A stretch of DNA of 64,000 nucleotides from Erwinia sorbitola. GTDB taxonomy: Bacteria > Pseudomonadota > Gammaproteobacteria > Enterobacterales > Enterobacteriaceae. The position numbers were made by a program, and so were the translations under genes. Position 1 is the first letter of the stretch, and each line of letters starts with the position of its first letter. This document shows, in pieces, positions 1 to 8,564 of this stretch. Under the pieces are notes generated by a model. The model was not told the DNA's origin, did no database searches, and worked only from the letters and a program-made list of their open reading frames with translations. The DNA lies in assembly GCF_009738185.1 (NCBI RefSeq), contig NZ_CP046509.1:3971501-4035500 (forward strand). The letters are read 5' to 3'.

Positions 1-608
1 ACGGTGCAAATAGTCAGCGCTTTAGCACCAAACTCTGCTGCCACGCCGTAGATACCCGCCGCTTCCATCTCCACACCGAGAATGCCGTACTTTTCCATCA
101 CATCGAACATCTGCGGATCGGGCGTGTAGAACAGGTCAGCGGAGAAGATGTTACCCACACGAGCATCTACGCCCAGCGCTTTCGCCGCATCAACCGCGTT
201 GCGCACCATGTCGAAGTCAGCGATTGCTGAGAAGTCATGGTCTTTAAAACGCATACGGTTCACTTTAGAGTCGGTACAGGCGCCCATACCAATCACCACG
301 TCACGCAGTTTCACATCGGCCCGTACTGCACCGCAGGAACCCACACGGATGATTTTCTTGACGCCGAACTCGGTGATCAGCTCTTTCGCATAGATAGAGC
401 AGGATGGGATACCCATACCGTGACCCATTACGGAGATCTTACGGCCTTTATAGGTTCCGGTGTAGCCCAACATGCCGCGCACGTTGTTTACTTCCACCGC
501 ATCCTGCAGGAAGGTCTCAGCAATGTGCTTTGCGCGCAGTGGATCGCCCGGCATCAGCACCACGTCAGCAAAATCACCCATTTCAGCGTTAATATGAGGC
601 GTAGCCAT
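1..608 (-). CDS. deoD: Purine nucleoside phosphorylase DeoD (3' end outside window)
   Basis: Cytosolic phosphorolysis of purine (deoxy)nucleosides to free base and (deoxy)ribose-1-phosphate, which feeds DeoB. The translation starts MATPHINAEMGDFADVVLMPG and contains the RVGSCGAV phosphate-site segment and an EMEAAG nucleoside-site motif, all typical of hexameric bacterial PNP. The ATG at 608 has AAGGA about 6 nt upstream. About 200 of the usual ~239 residues are present; the C-terminus lies to the left of position 1. It is the last gene of the leftward deoC-deoA-deoB-deoD order, separated from deoB by 148 bp that hold a decayed repeat. Confidence 0.95.
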   Translation of the reverse strand, partial: MATPHINAEMGDFADVVLMPGDPLRAKHIAETFLQDAVEVNNVRGMLGYTGTYKGRKISVMGHGMGIPSCSIYAKELITEFGVKKIIRVGSCGAVRADVKLRDVVIGMGACTDSKVNRMRFKDHDFSAIADFDMVRNAVDAAKALGVDARVGNIFSADLFYTPDPQMFDVMEKYGILGVEMEAAGIYGVAAEFGAKALTICT

Positions 609-689
609 GTTCAATCCTTATCTTAATTATTAATGTCACTTTTTACCCTCCAGATTTCGCATTACAGAAAGAGGCCAACTGAACAAAAC

Positions 690-750
690 CCCGATGACCT
701 ACAAAAGTAAGTGACCGGGGATTGCAGCTAACGCACCTGGAGTACGAAAG
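690..750. repeat. Decayed copy of the CCCCGG...GTAAGTGACCGGGG hairpin element
   Basis: Between deoB and deoD the segment with CCCCGATGACCTAC ... GTAAGTGACCGGGG followed by TTGCAGCTAACGCACCTGGAGTA resembles the core and right arm of the ~100-bp hairpin element at 11917-12143. The left outer arm is missing, so it is probably a truncated or old copy. It can still form a short stem (CCCCG/CGGGG) in the deo mRNA. Confidence 0.5.
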
Positions 751-756
751 ATGAGG

Positions 757-1980
757 TTACAGAATGGATTTACCGTATTCCATCGGCGACAGACCAAAAT
801 AGCTGGCTACCGTCTGGCCGATGTCCGCAAAGGTATCGCGGTAACCGTAATCGCCAGGTTTCACGCCCGGTCCGTAAATCAGTACCGGGATATGCTCACG
901 GGTATGATCGGTTCCAGGCCAGCTTGGGTCACAGCCGTGGTCGGCGGTGAGGATCAGAATATCCCCCTCTTTCACCAGCTCCATTAACTGTGGCAGGCGG
1001 CGGTCGAACAGCTCCAGCCCCCCGGCGTAGCCAGGAATATCACGGCGGTGTCCCCAGGCTGAGTCGAAGTCAACAAAGTTGGTAAACACGATGCTGTTAT
1101 CCGGCGCGGTTTTCATTTCAGCAATAGTGGCATCAAACAGCGCATCCAGGCCGGTTGCTTTCACTTTTTTGGTGATGCCAACCTGCGCATAGATATCTGC
1201 AATTTTACCGACTGAAATCACTTCTCCGCCCTTCTCATCCACCAGCTTTTTCAAGATGGTTGGTGCAGGGGGTTCTACCGCCAGGTCATGGCGATTGCCG
1301 GTACGCTCGAAGTTACCGGCTTTGTCACCGATAAACGGACGCGCAATCACACGACCGATATTGTAACCACCTTCGGTCAGCGCTTCGCGGGCAATTTCAC
1401 ACAGCTCGTAGAGACGATCCAGACCAAATGTCTCTTCATGGCAGGCAATCTGGAACACCGAGTCAGCGGAGGTATAGAAAATCGGCTTACCGGTTTTCAT
1501 ATGCTCTTCACCCAGCTGGTCAAGGATCACCGTGCCGGAGGAGTGGCAGTTACCGAGGTAGCCCGGCAGATTGGCTTTTTCTACCAGCAGATCGAGCAGC
1601 TCCTGCGGGAAGCTGTTTTCAACATCGCTGAAATAACCCCAGTCAAACAGCACCGGCACACCGGCAATTTCCCAGTGTCCGGAGGGGGTATCTTTACCCG
1701 AAGAAAGTTCGCTGGCGTAGGCATATGCGCCAATAATTTCCGCGTCTTTGTCCAGCCCTAACGGGAACTGTCCGCAGGAGGCTTCCGCCGCTTTGCCCAA
1801 ACCCAGCGCTGTCAGATTCGGCAGGTGCAGTGGGCCTTTACGTCCTTTGTCTGCTTCACCCTTGAAGCACGCCTCGGCAATATGCCCGAGGGTATTAGAG
1901 CCTTTATCGCCAAACTTGTCGGCGTCTTTGCTGTACCCAATTCCGAAGGAATCAAGCACCATGATAAATGCACGTTTCAT
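757..1980 (-). CDS. deoB: Phosphopentomutase DeoB
   Basis: Interconverts (deoxy)ribose-1-phosphate and (deoxy)ribose-5-phosphate, linking the phosphorylases to DeoC. The 407-aa product has the usual length and the alkaline-phosphatase superfamily metal ligands: Asp10 in VLDSFG, the TADHGCDP segment and HTREHIP near the C-terminus. The likely phosphorylated Thr98 lies in GKDTPSGHWE. The gene lies between deoA (133 bp upstream) and deoD in the deo operon. The upstream spacer carries an inverted repeat at 2057-2102. Confidence 0.96.
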   Translation of the reverse strand: MKRAFIMVLDSFGIGYSKDADKFGDKGSNTLGHIAEACFKGEADKGRKGPLHLPNLTALGLGKAAEASCGQFPLGLDKDAEIIGAYAYASELSSGKDTPSGHWEIAGVPVLFDWGYFSDVENSFPQELLDLLVEKANLPGYLGNCHSSGTVILDQLGEEHMKTGKPIFYTSADSVFQIACHEETFGLDRLYELCEIAREALTEGGYNIGRVIARPFIGDKAGNFERTGNRHDLAVEPPAPTILKKLVDEKGGEVISVGKIADIYAQVGITKKVKATGLDALFDATIAEMKTAPDNSIVFTNFVDFDSAWGHRRDIPGYAGGLELFDRRLPQLMELVKEGDILILTADHGCDPSWPGTDHTREHIPVLIYGPGVKPGDYGYRDTFADIGQTVASYFGLSPMEYGKSIL

Positions 1981-2044
1981 CCTGATCTCCTGCGCGATAG
2001 TCGCGGTGAGCGTTAAAAAACTGCGATCAGAACAGAATACCGCT

Positions 2045-2105
2045 TATCCCCGTGATACTTCAAGTCGCAGAGAGTGGATTACGCCGCCTGCGACCTGAAG
2101 TGTTC
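2045..2105. repeat. Intergenic inverted repeat between deoA and deoB
   Basis: ACTTCAAGTCGCAG (from 2057) pairs with CTGCGACCTGAAGT (to 2102) around a short spacer, giving a strong hairpin in the deo transcript. The arm resembles the TTGCAGCTTCAAGTATG outer arm of the elements at 11917-12143, so it may be an arm-only derivative of that family. It could protect or attenuate mRNA between deoA and deoB. Confidence 0.55.
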
Positions 2106-2113
2106 AAAGTTAT

Positions 2114-3433
2114 TTACGAAATTCTGCGATAAATAACAGGGGTCGGTTCCGGCTTAACGTCACCGACAGTGACAGCACGTTTTACAGCGGCGGCAGCTTC
2201 CTGCCAGCTGTTTTCGTCTGCGGCGTGGATCACTGCCAGCGGACGCTGACCGTCAACCGTATCACCCAGCATAGCCATATCACTGAGGCCGACGCTGTAG
2301 TCGATAGGATCTGCTGCGCGACGACGGCCGCCACCCATATGCACTACAGCCATACCCAGCGCGCGCGTATCCATCGCACCGACAATGCCAGGCTGGTCGG
2401 CATAGACGGCTTTACTCAGCATTGGTGCCGGCAGGTAGCTGTCCATACGTTCGATAAAGTCTGCCGGGCCTTTCTGCGCCGCAACCATACGACCAAACAC
2501 TTCTGCGGCACGGCCATTGTCCAGCACCGCCTGCAACCTGGTATGGGCTTCTTCTGCGGATTTTGCCAGTCCACCGGAGATCAGCATCTCGCTGCACAGC
2601 GCCATTGTGGCTTCCAGCAGACGTGGATTGCGATAGTGACCAGTGAGGAAATGCACAGCCTCACGCACTTCAACCGCATTACCTGCGCTGGATGCCAGCA
2701 CCTGGTTCATATCAGTTAACAGTGCGGTGGTTTTGCAACCTGCGCCGTTCGCCACGCCAACAATCGCCTGCGCCAGTGCTTCTGATTTCTCATAGGTTGG
2801 CATAAATGCACCTGAACCTACTTTGACGTCCATAACCAGCGCATCCAGGCCTTCAGCCAGTTTTTTGCCGAGGATCGATGCAGTAATCAGCGGAATGGCA
2901 TCAACGGTGGCGGTAATATCACGCGTTGCATAGAAACGTTTATCTGCCGGAGCCAGCGAGGTGGTCTGGCCAATAATTGCCACACCCACATCTTTAATAA
3001 TCTGGCGGAAACGATCGTCCTCAGGGAAAATATCAAATCCCGGAATCGCTTCCAGCTTATCCAGCGTACCGCCGGTATGACCCAGGCCACGGCCGGAAAT
3101 CATCGGCACATAGCCGCCGCAGGCCGCTACCATCGGCCCAAGCATCAGAGAGGTGACGTCGCCTACACCGCCGGTTGAGTGCTTATCCACGATCGGGCCG
3201 TTGAGGTTCAGCGCTTTCCAGTCCAGTACTGAACCAGAGTCACGCATCGCCATGGTCAGCGCCACGCGCTCAGGCAGTGACATATCCTGGAAATAGATGG
3301 TCATTGCCAGCGCGGCAATCTGCCCTTCCGATACCGTGTTGTCGCGTACGCCAAAGATGAAGGAGCGAATCTCTTCTTCACTTAACGTATGCCCGTCACG
3401 CTTTTTACGAATAATCTCTTGTGGCAGGAACAT
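2114..3433 (-). CDS. deoA: Thymidine phosphorylase DeoA
   Basis: Phosphorolysis of thymidine and deoxyuridine to base plus deoxyribose-1-phosphate. The 439-aa product matches the family length. The signature KHSTGGVGD at residues 84-92 is the phosphate and nucleoside-binding loop, and an N-terminal helical domain (LSEEEIRSFIFGV) precedes the alpha/beta domain. It is the second gene of the operon, 59 bp downstream of deoC and without a visible promoter of its own. Confidence 0.96.
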   Translation of the reverse strand: MFLPQEIIRKKRDGHTLSEEEIRSFIFGVRDNTVSEGQIAALAMTIYFQDMSLPERVALTMAMRDSGSVLDWKALNLNGPIVDKHSTGGVGDVTSLMLGPMVAACGGYVPMISGRGLGHTGGTLDKLEAIPGFDIFPEDDRFRQIIKDVGVAIIGQTTSLAPADKRFYATRDITATVDAIPLITASILGKKLAEGLDALVMDVKVGSGAFMPTYEKSEALAQAIVGVANGAGCKTTALLTDMNQVLASSAGNAVEVREAVHFLTGHYRNPRLLEATMALCSEMLISGGLAKSAEEAHTRLQAVLDNGRAAEVFGRMVAAQKGPADFIERMDSYLPAPMLSKAVYADQPGIVGAMDTRALGMAVVHMGGGRRRAADPIDYSVGLSDMAMLGDTVDGQRPLAVIHAADENSWQEAAAAVKRAVTVGDVKPEPTPVIYRRIS

Positions 3434-3492
3434 GGTTACCCCCAGTATTTAAATAAAAGTCCGTTTCAAACAGGTGTGATTGGTACAGCCTG

Positions 3493-4272
3493 TTAGTATT
3501 TGCTATTGCTGGTGGCACCGGTGAAACCTGCCGCATTCAGCAGGCTGGCAAGCAGGCTGGAGGCACCAAAACGGAAATGACGGGCATCAGCCCAGCCGGT
3601 GCCGAGAATGTCATCGGCCAGTTTCAGATAGATCGCGGCATCGTCGGCGGTGCGCACACCACCCGCAGGTTTAAAGCCGACCTGCTGTTTCACGCCTTTT
3701 TCGGCGATCACACGCATCATGATTTCAGCCACTTCCGGGGTCGCATTTACTGGCACTTTACCGGTAGAGGTTTTGATAAAGTCAGCGCCCGCATCAATTG
3801 AGATTTCAGAAGCTTTACGGATCAGCGCTTCTTCTTTCAGCTCACCGGTTTCGATAATTACTTTTAGCAGCACGTTCGCTTCAGAACACGCCTTTTTACA
3901 CGCTTTTACCAGCTCAAAACCGACAGTTTCATTACCGGCGATCAGGGCGCGGTATGGGAATACCACGTCAACTTCATCAGCGCCGTAGGCGATGGCTGCA
4001 CGGGTTTCCGCCACTGCGATATCAATATCGTCGTTGCCGTGCGGGAAGTTAGTAACGGTCGCAATGCGGATATCCGGAGTGCCCTGCTCACGCAGGGTCT
4101 TACGTGCAATCGGGATAAAGCGCGGATAAATGCAGATGGCCGCGGTATTGCCGCCCGGAGATTTCGCCTGATGGCAGAGTTCAATAACTTTTGCATCAGT
4201 ATCGTCGTCATTCAGGGTGGTTAAATCCATCAGTTGCAGCGCACGCAGCGCCTGAGTTTTTACATCGGACAT
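3493..4272 (-). CDS. deoC: Deoxyribose-phosphate aldolase DeoC
   Basis: Class I aldolase cleaving deoxyribose-5-phosphate to glyceraldehyde-3-phosphate and acetaldehyde. The 259-aa product is the same length as the E. coli enzyme. Schiff-base Lys167 is seen in FIKTSTGK, together with the helper residues Asp102 (DEVDVVFP) and Lys201 (GFKPAGG). It is the first gene of the deo operon, directly downstream of the deoP2-like control region at 4337-4505. Confidence 0.97.
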   Translation of the reverse strand: MSDVKTQALRALQLMDLTTLNDDDTDAKVIELCHQAKSPGGNTAAICIYPRFIPIARKTLREQGTPDIRIATVTNFPHGNDDIDIAVAETRAAIAYGADEVDVVFPYRALIAGNETVGFELVKACKKACSEANVLLKVIIETGELKEEALIRKASEISIDAGADFIKTSTGKVPVNATPEVAEIMMRVIAEKGVKQQVGFKPAGGVRTADDAAIYLKLADDILGTGWADARHFRFGASSLLASLLNAAGFTGATSNSKY

Positions 4273-4336
4273 TGTAGTCTCCAGACAGTTTCGGTTAGGG
4301 CTCGGTTGAGAGGTTCAAACCATTGTCGCCCTGTAA

Positions 4337-4386
4337 TGTTAGAATTATAACACTGAGCATTAGACTATTTTGTGGCGCATTTCACA
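4337..4386 (-). promoter_or_regulatory. deoP2-like promoter: DeoR operator with -10, and CRP site 1
   Basis: TGTTAGAATTATAACA at 4337-4352 differs from the DeoR operator consensus TGTTAGAATTCTAACA by one base. On the minus strand it contains a TATAAT -10 (4349-4344), placing the start near 4337. TGTGG-N6-TCACA at 4371-4386 is a CRP site centred about 41.5 bp upstream of that start, as in class II CRP promoters. This reproduces E. coli deoP2, where CRP sits near -40. Confidence 0.85.
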
Positions 4387-4422
4387 ATAAAAGGATTCTT
4401 ATTTCATAAATATTGTTCGGAT

Positions 4423-4438
4423 GATGAGCAAGATCACA
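4423..4438 (-). promoter_or_regulatory. Second CRP site of deoP2 (with CytR room between)
   Basis: GATGA-N6-TCACA is centred 52 bp upstream of CRP site 1, near -93.5 relative to the inferred start. That spacing matches the E. coli deoP2 pair that sandwiches CytR. The half site on one side is weak. CytR itself could not be located by eye. Confidence 0.6.
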
Positions 4439-4489
4439 ACTAAAAGCAGTTTTAAGCTCAACAGCGACACTCTGAAGGTCACAGTGAAA

Positions 4490-4505
4490 TGTTATAATTA
4501 TAACA
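4490..4505 (-). promoter_or_regulatory. Upstream DeoR operator / deoP1-like promoter
   Basis: TGTTATAATTATAACA is a perfect 16-bp palindrome and a close DeoR operator match. Its minus strand again contains TATAAT (4502-4497) with a weak TTAGCG -35 at 17 bp. Two operators 153 bp centre to centre would allow DeoR looping. In E. coli the equivalent pair is about 600 bp apart, so this arrangement is compact. Confidence 0.7.
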
Positions 4506-4547
4506 TTTGTGCTTTTTGTCGCTAAGGGCGCTAAAAGTTCAGGCCAC

Positions 4548-5324
4548 TCACACGCCAAATATCAGGCGCGTGTTTTCTCGCAGGGTATCAGCAATGTGCT
4601 GCGGGGATTCAGGTCTGAGTGCGCACAGTGTTTGCCAGACATCCTTCACCCGCTCAGGACGGTTAGGCTGCCCCTGAAACCCCTGTAATGGCATATCCGG
4701 TGAGTCGGTTTCCAGCAGCAGCGAGGCCAGAGGGAGACGGGAAAATGTCTGGCGGGTTTTACTGGCACGCTCATAGGTAATGGTGCCGCCAACGCCTATC
4801 GCATACCCGGCGCGGATAAACGCCAGCGCCTGCTGCTCGCTCCCGGCAAACCCGTGCACCACTCCGCGGCGTGGCAGGTCGATACGGCGCAGCTGCATCG
4901 CCAGCTTGTCATGGGAACGACGCGAATGCAGGATCACCGGCAAATCATAATTGCGCGCCAGCCGAAGCTGCGCATCCAGCAGCGCCTGCTGGCGCTCAAA
5001 TTGCGGGTTTTCAATAAAGAGGTCGAGGCCAATCTCCCCGATAGCCACCAGCTTGTCAGGCCGACGTTGCAGATGCTGCTCCAGCATCGCCAGATCCTCT
5101 GGCTGATGCTCCGCTATCGCCATCGGATGCACTCCCAGCGCGGCATACACCGCCTGGTGCTGCTCTGCCAGCGCCATCACCGTATCAAAGCGCGCAGCGG
5201 AAACGCCCACGGCGATGATCTTCTCCACGCCTGCGGCAGCAGCACGGGTCAGACTGGCTGTTTCGTCACCAACAAATGGCGGAAAATCAAAATGGCAGTG
5301 GGTATCAACAAAGCGTAACGTCAT
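4548..5324 (-). CDS. yjjV: TatD-family metal-dependent hydrolase YjjV
   Basis: 258-aa member of the TatD/YcfH/YjjV amidohydrolase-fold family, probably a metal-dependent deoxyribonuclease. The metal ligands are visible: HxH in DTHCHFD (His9, His11), Glu in IGEIGLDL, His in VILHSRRS, His in VVHGFAG and Asp in LETDSPDMPL. In E. coli yjjV is also just upstream of deo, separated by yjjW-yjjI, which are absent here. The physiological substrate is not known. Confidence 0.9.
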   Translation of the reverse strand: MTLRFVDTHCHFDFPPFVGDETASLTRAAAAGVEKIIAVGVSAARFDTVMALAEQHQAVYAALGVHPMAIAEHQPEDLAMLEQHLQRRPDKLVAIGEIGLDLFIENPQFERQQALLDAQLRLARNYDLPVILHSRRSHDKLAMQLRRIDLPRRGVVHGFAGSEQQALAFIRAGYAIGVGGTITYERASKTRQTFSRLPLASLLLETDSPDMPLQGFQGQPNRPERVKDVWQTLCALRPESPQHIADTLRENTRLIFGV

Positions 5325-5425
5325 GCCCGCGATCCTTTTAAATCGTGATTACTGGCTAAAGCGTAGCGTGTTTATAAGGCAGATAACAGGGGGGAATAGC
5401 GGGAGGGAGCGGGGTAAACAGGCTG

Positions 5426-5469
5426 AAAAAAACTCAGGTATCCTCTCATCTGAACAGAGAGGATACCTG
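5426..5469 (-). terminator. Rho-independent terminator downstream of ytjA
   Basis: A perfect 13-bp stem (CAGGTATCCTCTC at 5435-5447 with GAGAGGATACCTG at 5457-5469) and a 9-nt loop is followed on the minus strand by a run of seven T (complement of 5426-5432). It ends leftward transcription from ytjA. Confidence 0.9.
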
Positions 5470-5529
5470 TTATCGGTCACCTGCGTGAGGCATATGCATC
5501 TTGTACAGAGCACGCCTCAGGCAATGGCA

Positions 5530-5691
5530 CTAAAGTTTTTTACGTCCGGTAAACAGACTGATAAGAAAGATCACGATACCGACAACAAAGACGATTTTTG
5601 CTGCCCATGCCGCTGTACCTGCCAAACCACCGAAACCTAACGCTGCTGCAATCAGCGCGATGATCAGAAAAATAATACCCCATCGAAACAT
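5530..5691 (-). CDS. ytjA: Small two-helix membrane protein YtjA (DUF1328)
   Basis: 53-aa protein MFRWGIIFLIIALIAAALGF... with two hydrophobic helices separated by a glycine/alanine-rich turn and a basic tail (TGRKKL), the length and pattern of E. coli YtjA. An upstream in-frame extension exists, but ATG at 5691 has GGAGAGAC just upstream and gives the family length, so that start is chosen. The family is a stress-associated inner-membrane protein of unknown mechanism. It lies downstream of osmY, another stress gene, and ends at a strong terminator. Confidence 0.88.
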   Translation of the reverse strand: MFRWGIIFLIIALIAAALGFGGLAGTAAWAAKIVFVVGIVIFLISLFTGRKKL

Positions 5692-5860
5692 GTGTCTCTC
5701 CTTACCAGTAGTGAAATCGAACTTACCCGTGACACTTCGCGCTGCCGGAGGCTGACGGGCATACCGCCTGCCCGCAACCCGAACTGTTTTGGGTATTTTT
5801 TTATCATTCACATCACCTGCATCGCAGGGGTGAATGTTTTTTCTTTGTCGCTGAAATAAC

Positions 5861-5886
5861 GGGCAGCCCCTGACTCTCGGGCTGCC
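5861..5886 (-). terminator. Hairpin after osmY
   Basis: GGGCAGCCC (5861-5869) pairs with GGGCTGCC (5879-5886). On the minus strand the stem is followed by a modest T-containing stretch (TTATTT), so it may be a weak terminator or processing hairpin at the end of osmY. Confidence 0.5.
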
Positions 5887-5892
5887 GTGTTA

Positions 5893-6507
5893 TTACGATT
5901 TAACGGTCAAATCGTTTTTAACGCTTTTCACGCCTTCAATGGCTTTAGCAATGCCTTCAGCTCGTTCAGACTGCGCCTGAGTTTTTACCGTACCGGACAG
6001 CTGTACCACGCCATTGGTGGTTTCCACTTTCACATTACGTGAAGGTACGATGTCATCAGCTAACAGTTTAGCTTTAATTTCGCTGGTGGTTGCCGTATCA
6101 CCGGCATAGCCACTAACTGACGATTTTGTGCTGTCTTTTACGTGTAGTTTGTCGCTAACGGATTTTACGCCTTCCACTTTCTTCGCGGCGGCTACGGCCA
6201 GTTCAGCCTGATCCTGGGAGGTAACGAAACCGTTCAGTGTTACCACACCATTGTGTGTTTCCACGGAGATATCGGTGCTTTTAATAGCATCGTTATCAAC
6301 CAGCGCAGCTTTTACCTTAGCGGTAACGCCGCTGTCATCCATGTAACCACCGACTTTTTTCATGGAGCTATCGATCTTAGAACCCGCGCTATCGGCGGAG
6401 GACTGTGCTTTGTTCATCATGGTGTCTTCTGCCATAGCAGAACCACTTACCAGCGCAGAACCTACCATTACCGCCATCAGAGTTTTTGCAATCTTAGTCT
6501 TCATCAT
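5893..6507 (-). CDS. osmY: Periplasmic BON-domain protein OsmY
   Basis: 204-aa exported protein with a signal peptide (MMKTKIAKTLMAVMVGSALVSG, cleavage near SAMA-ED) and two BON domains at about residues 55-121 and 135-202, each with the VxLNG/VQLSG strand and VKSVxNxL ending. OsmY is a periplasmic, RpoS- and osmotically induced protein linked to envelope stress and outer-membrane protein handling. Two consecutive ATG codons begin the ORF, with AAGGA about 8 nt before the first. Confidence 0.93.
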   Translation of the reverse strand: MMKTKIAKTLMAVMVGSALVSGSAMAEDTMMNKAQSSADSAGSKIDSSMKKVGGYMDDSGVTAKVKAALVDNDAIKSTDISVETHNGVVTLNGFVTSQDQAELAVAAAKKVEGVKSVSDKLHVKDSTKSSVSGYAGDTATTSEIKAKLLADDIVPSRNVKVETTNGVVQLSGTVKTQAQSERAEGIAKAIEGVKSVKNDLTVKS

Positions 6508-6650
6508 CGATTCGTTCCTTTTGTCTTATACCACTCACAACGGTGAGCTTTTCAGCCACAAACGACGTGACTGTAGTTGTTGGCAATATCGTGCTTTTGC
6601 CCTTGAACGTTGCAGCCATCTCGCCGCATATTTTTCGTCCTGTAGAAATT

Positions 6651-6680
6651 AATATAGTCGGTAATCAGGAATTCACCGGG
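6651..6680 (-). promoter_or_regulatory. Possible sigma-S-type promoter of osmY
   Basis: The minus strand reads GACTATATTAATTT with a CTATATT -10-like element at 6657-6651, resembling the CTATACT extended -10 preferred by RpoS. This would give a leader of about 137 nt to the osmY ATG. The rest of the 297-bp gap to prfC shows only an imperfect GC stem at 6768-6791, just past the prfC stop. Confidence 0.35.
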
Positions 6681-6804
6681 GATGGTGGTTGATTTGATGG
6701 ATAAACCAGCGATTACGAGAGGTTTTAGGAGGAGTCTGTAAGAGATGAGGGAAATGTGAGTGAGAACGGGACGGCCCGGACAGGCCATCCCGCTATTGCG
6801 CAGA

Positions 6805-8394
6805 TTAATGCTCGCGGGTTTTACGGAACACCACGTCAGGATAACGCTCCTGGGTGATATTCAGATTGACCATGGTCGGCGCGATGTAAGTCAGGTTGTT
6901 GCCGCCATCCAGTGCCAGGTTAACCTCATTTTTACGTTGGAATTCATCGAACTTCTTCGCATCACTGCACTCCACCCAGCGGGCGGTAGAGACGTTGATA
7001 GCTTCGTAGATAGCTTCCACGTTGTATTCACTTTTAAGACGCGCAACCACCACGTCGAACTGCAACACGCCCACTGCGCCAACAATCAAATCGTTGTTGA
7101 TAAGCGGACGGAAGACCTGCACAGCGCCCTCTTCTGAGAGCTGCACCAGACCTTTGAGCAGCTGTTTCTGTTTCAGCGGATCGCGCAGACGGATACGACG
7201 GAACAGTTCCGGGGCGAAGTTCGGAATACCGGTGAACTTCATATTCTCGCCCTGGGTAAAGGTGTCACCAATCTGGATGGTGCCGTGGTTATGCAGGCCG
7301 ATAATATCGCCCGGATAAGCCTCTTCAACGTGTGAACGGTCACCGGCCATAAAGGTCAGCGCATCGGCAATCACCACATCTTTACCGGTACGCACCTGGC
7401 GCAGCTTCATGCCTTTTTCATATTTGCCGGACACCACGCGCATAAAAGCAACGCGGTCACGGTGTTTCGGATCCATATTCGCCTGGATCTTAAATACGAA
7501 ACCGGAAAATTTCTCGTCAGAGGCGGTAACAGTACGCACGTCAGTGTCGCGCGGCATCGGTGATGGTGCCCACTCAACGAGGCCATCCAGCATATGATCA
7601 ACGCCAAAGTTACCCAGCGCAGTACCAAAGAACACCGGGCTTAACTTGCCCTTCAGGAACTCTTCACGGTCGAACTCGTGGGATGCGCCCTGCACCAGCT
7701 CCAGTTCGTCACGCAGCTGTGCTGCCAGCTCTTCACCAATCGCCGCGTCCAGTTCCGGATTATCCAGCCCTTTAACGATGCGTACTTCCTGAATGGTATG
7801 GCCCTTACCGGTCTGATAGAGGTAAGTTTCATTTTTATACAGGTGGTAAACGCCCTTAAACATCTTGCCGCAGCCAATCGGCCAGGTGATCGGCGCACAG
7901 GCAATTTTCAGCTCGCTTTCCACTTCGTCCATCACTTCCATCGGGTCGCGGATGTCACGGTCGAGTTTGTTCATAAACGTCAGGATCGGCGTATCGCGCA
8001 GACGGGTAACTTCCATCAGTTTACGGGTACGATCCTCAACGCCTTTCGCGGCGTCAATCACCATCAGGCAGCAGTCGACCGCCGTCAGAGTACGATAGGT
8101 ATCCTCAGAGAAGTCTTCGTGTCCGGGGGTGTCCAGCAGGTTCACCAGGCTGCCACGGTAAGGGAACTGCATCACCGAGGTGGTAATGGAGATCCCACGC
8201 TGTTTTTCCATCTCCATCCAGTCAGATTTCGCATGCTGGTTAGAGCCACGGCCTTTTACCGTACCGGCGGTCTGAATAGCGTGTCCGAACAGCAACACCT
8301 TTTCAGTGATGGTGGTTTTACCGGCATCCGGGTGAGAAATGATGGCAAAAGTGCGGCGGCGCGCCACCTCTTGCATAAAGGGTGCATTTGACAT
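6805..8394 (-). CDS. prfC: Peptide chain release factor 3
   Basis: GTPase that removes RF1/RF2 from the ribosome after peptide release. The 529-aa product has the family length. GTPase motifs are visible: the P-loop in SHPDAGKTT (residues 20-28), switch-region RGISITTS, DTPGHEDFSEDT and NKLD in FMNKLDRD. An EF-Tu-like beta-barrel and the RF3-specific C-terminal domain follow. It is monocistronic here. Confidence 0.97.
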   Translation of the reverse strand: MSNAPFMQEVARRRTFAIISHPDAGKTTITEKVLLFGHAIQTAGTVKGRGSNQHAKSDWMEMEKQRGISITTSVMQFPYRGSLVNLLDTPGHEDFSEDTYRTLTAVDCCLMVIDAAKGVEDRTRKLMEVTRLRDTPILTFMNKLDRDIRDPMEVMDEVESELKIACAPITWPIGCGKMFKGVYHLYKNETYLYQTGKGHTIQEVRIVKGLDNPELDAAIGEELAAQLRDELELVQGASHEFDREEFLKGKLSPVFFGTALGNFGVDHMLDGLVEWAPSPMPRDTDVRTVTASDEKFSGFVFKIQANMDPKHRDRVAFMRVVSGKYEKGMKLRQVRTGKDVVIADALTFMAGDRSHVEEAYPGDIIGLHNHGTIQIGDTFTQGENMKFTGIPNFAPELFRRIRLRDPLKQKQLLKGLVQLSEEGAVQVFRPLINNDLIVGAVGVLQFDVVVARLKSEYNVEAIYEAINVSTARWVECSDAKKFDEFQRKNEVNLALDGGNNLTYIAPTMVNLNITQERYPDVVFRKTREH

Positions 8395-8564
8395 GGAGCT
8401 TCTTCTGGTTTGGCGCTGTGCCTGCGCACGACAGAATGCGTGCTACGGTTTTCACAGCCGATTAATCAATAATGGCCGGCATTTTCGCCTATCCCGGCGT
8501 CAGACACAATGACTGGCCGCCGCTTATTCAGCCAAAAAAGCGGATGCCTGCTCACGGACGTCTG

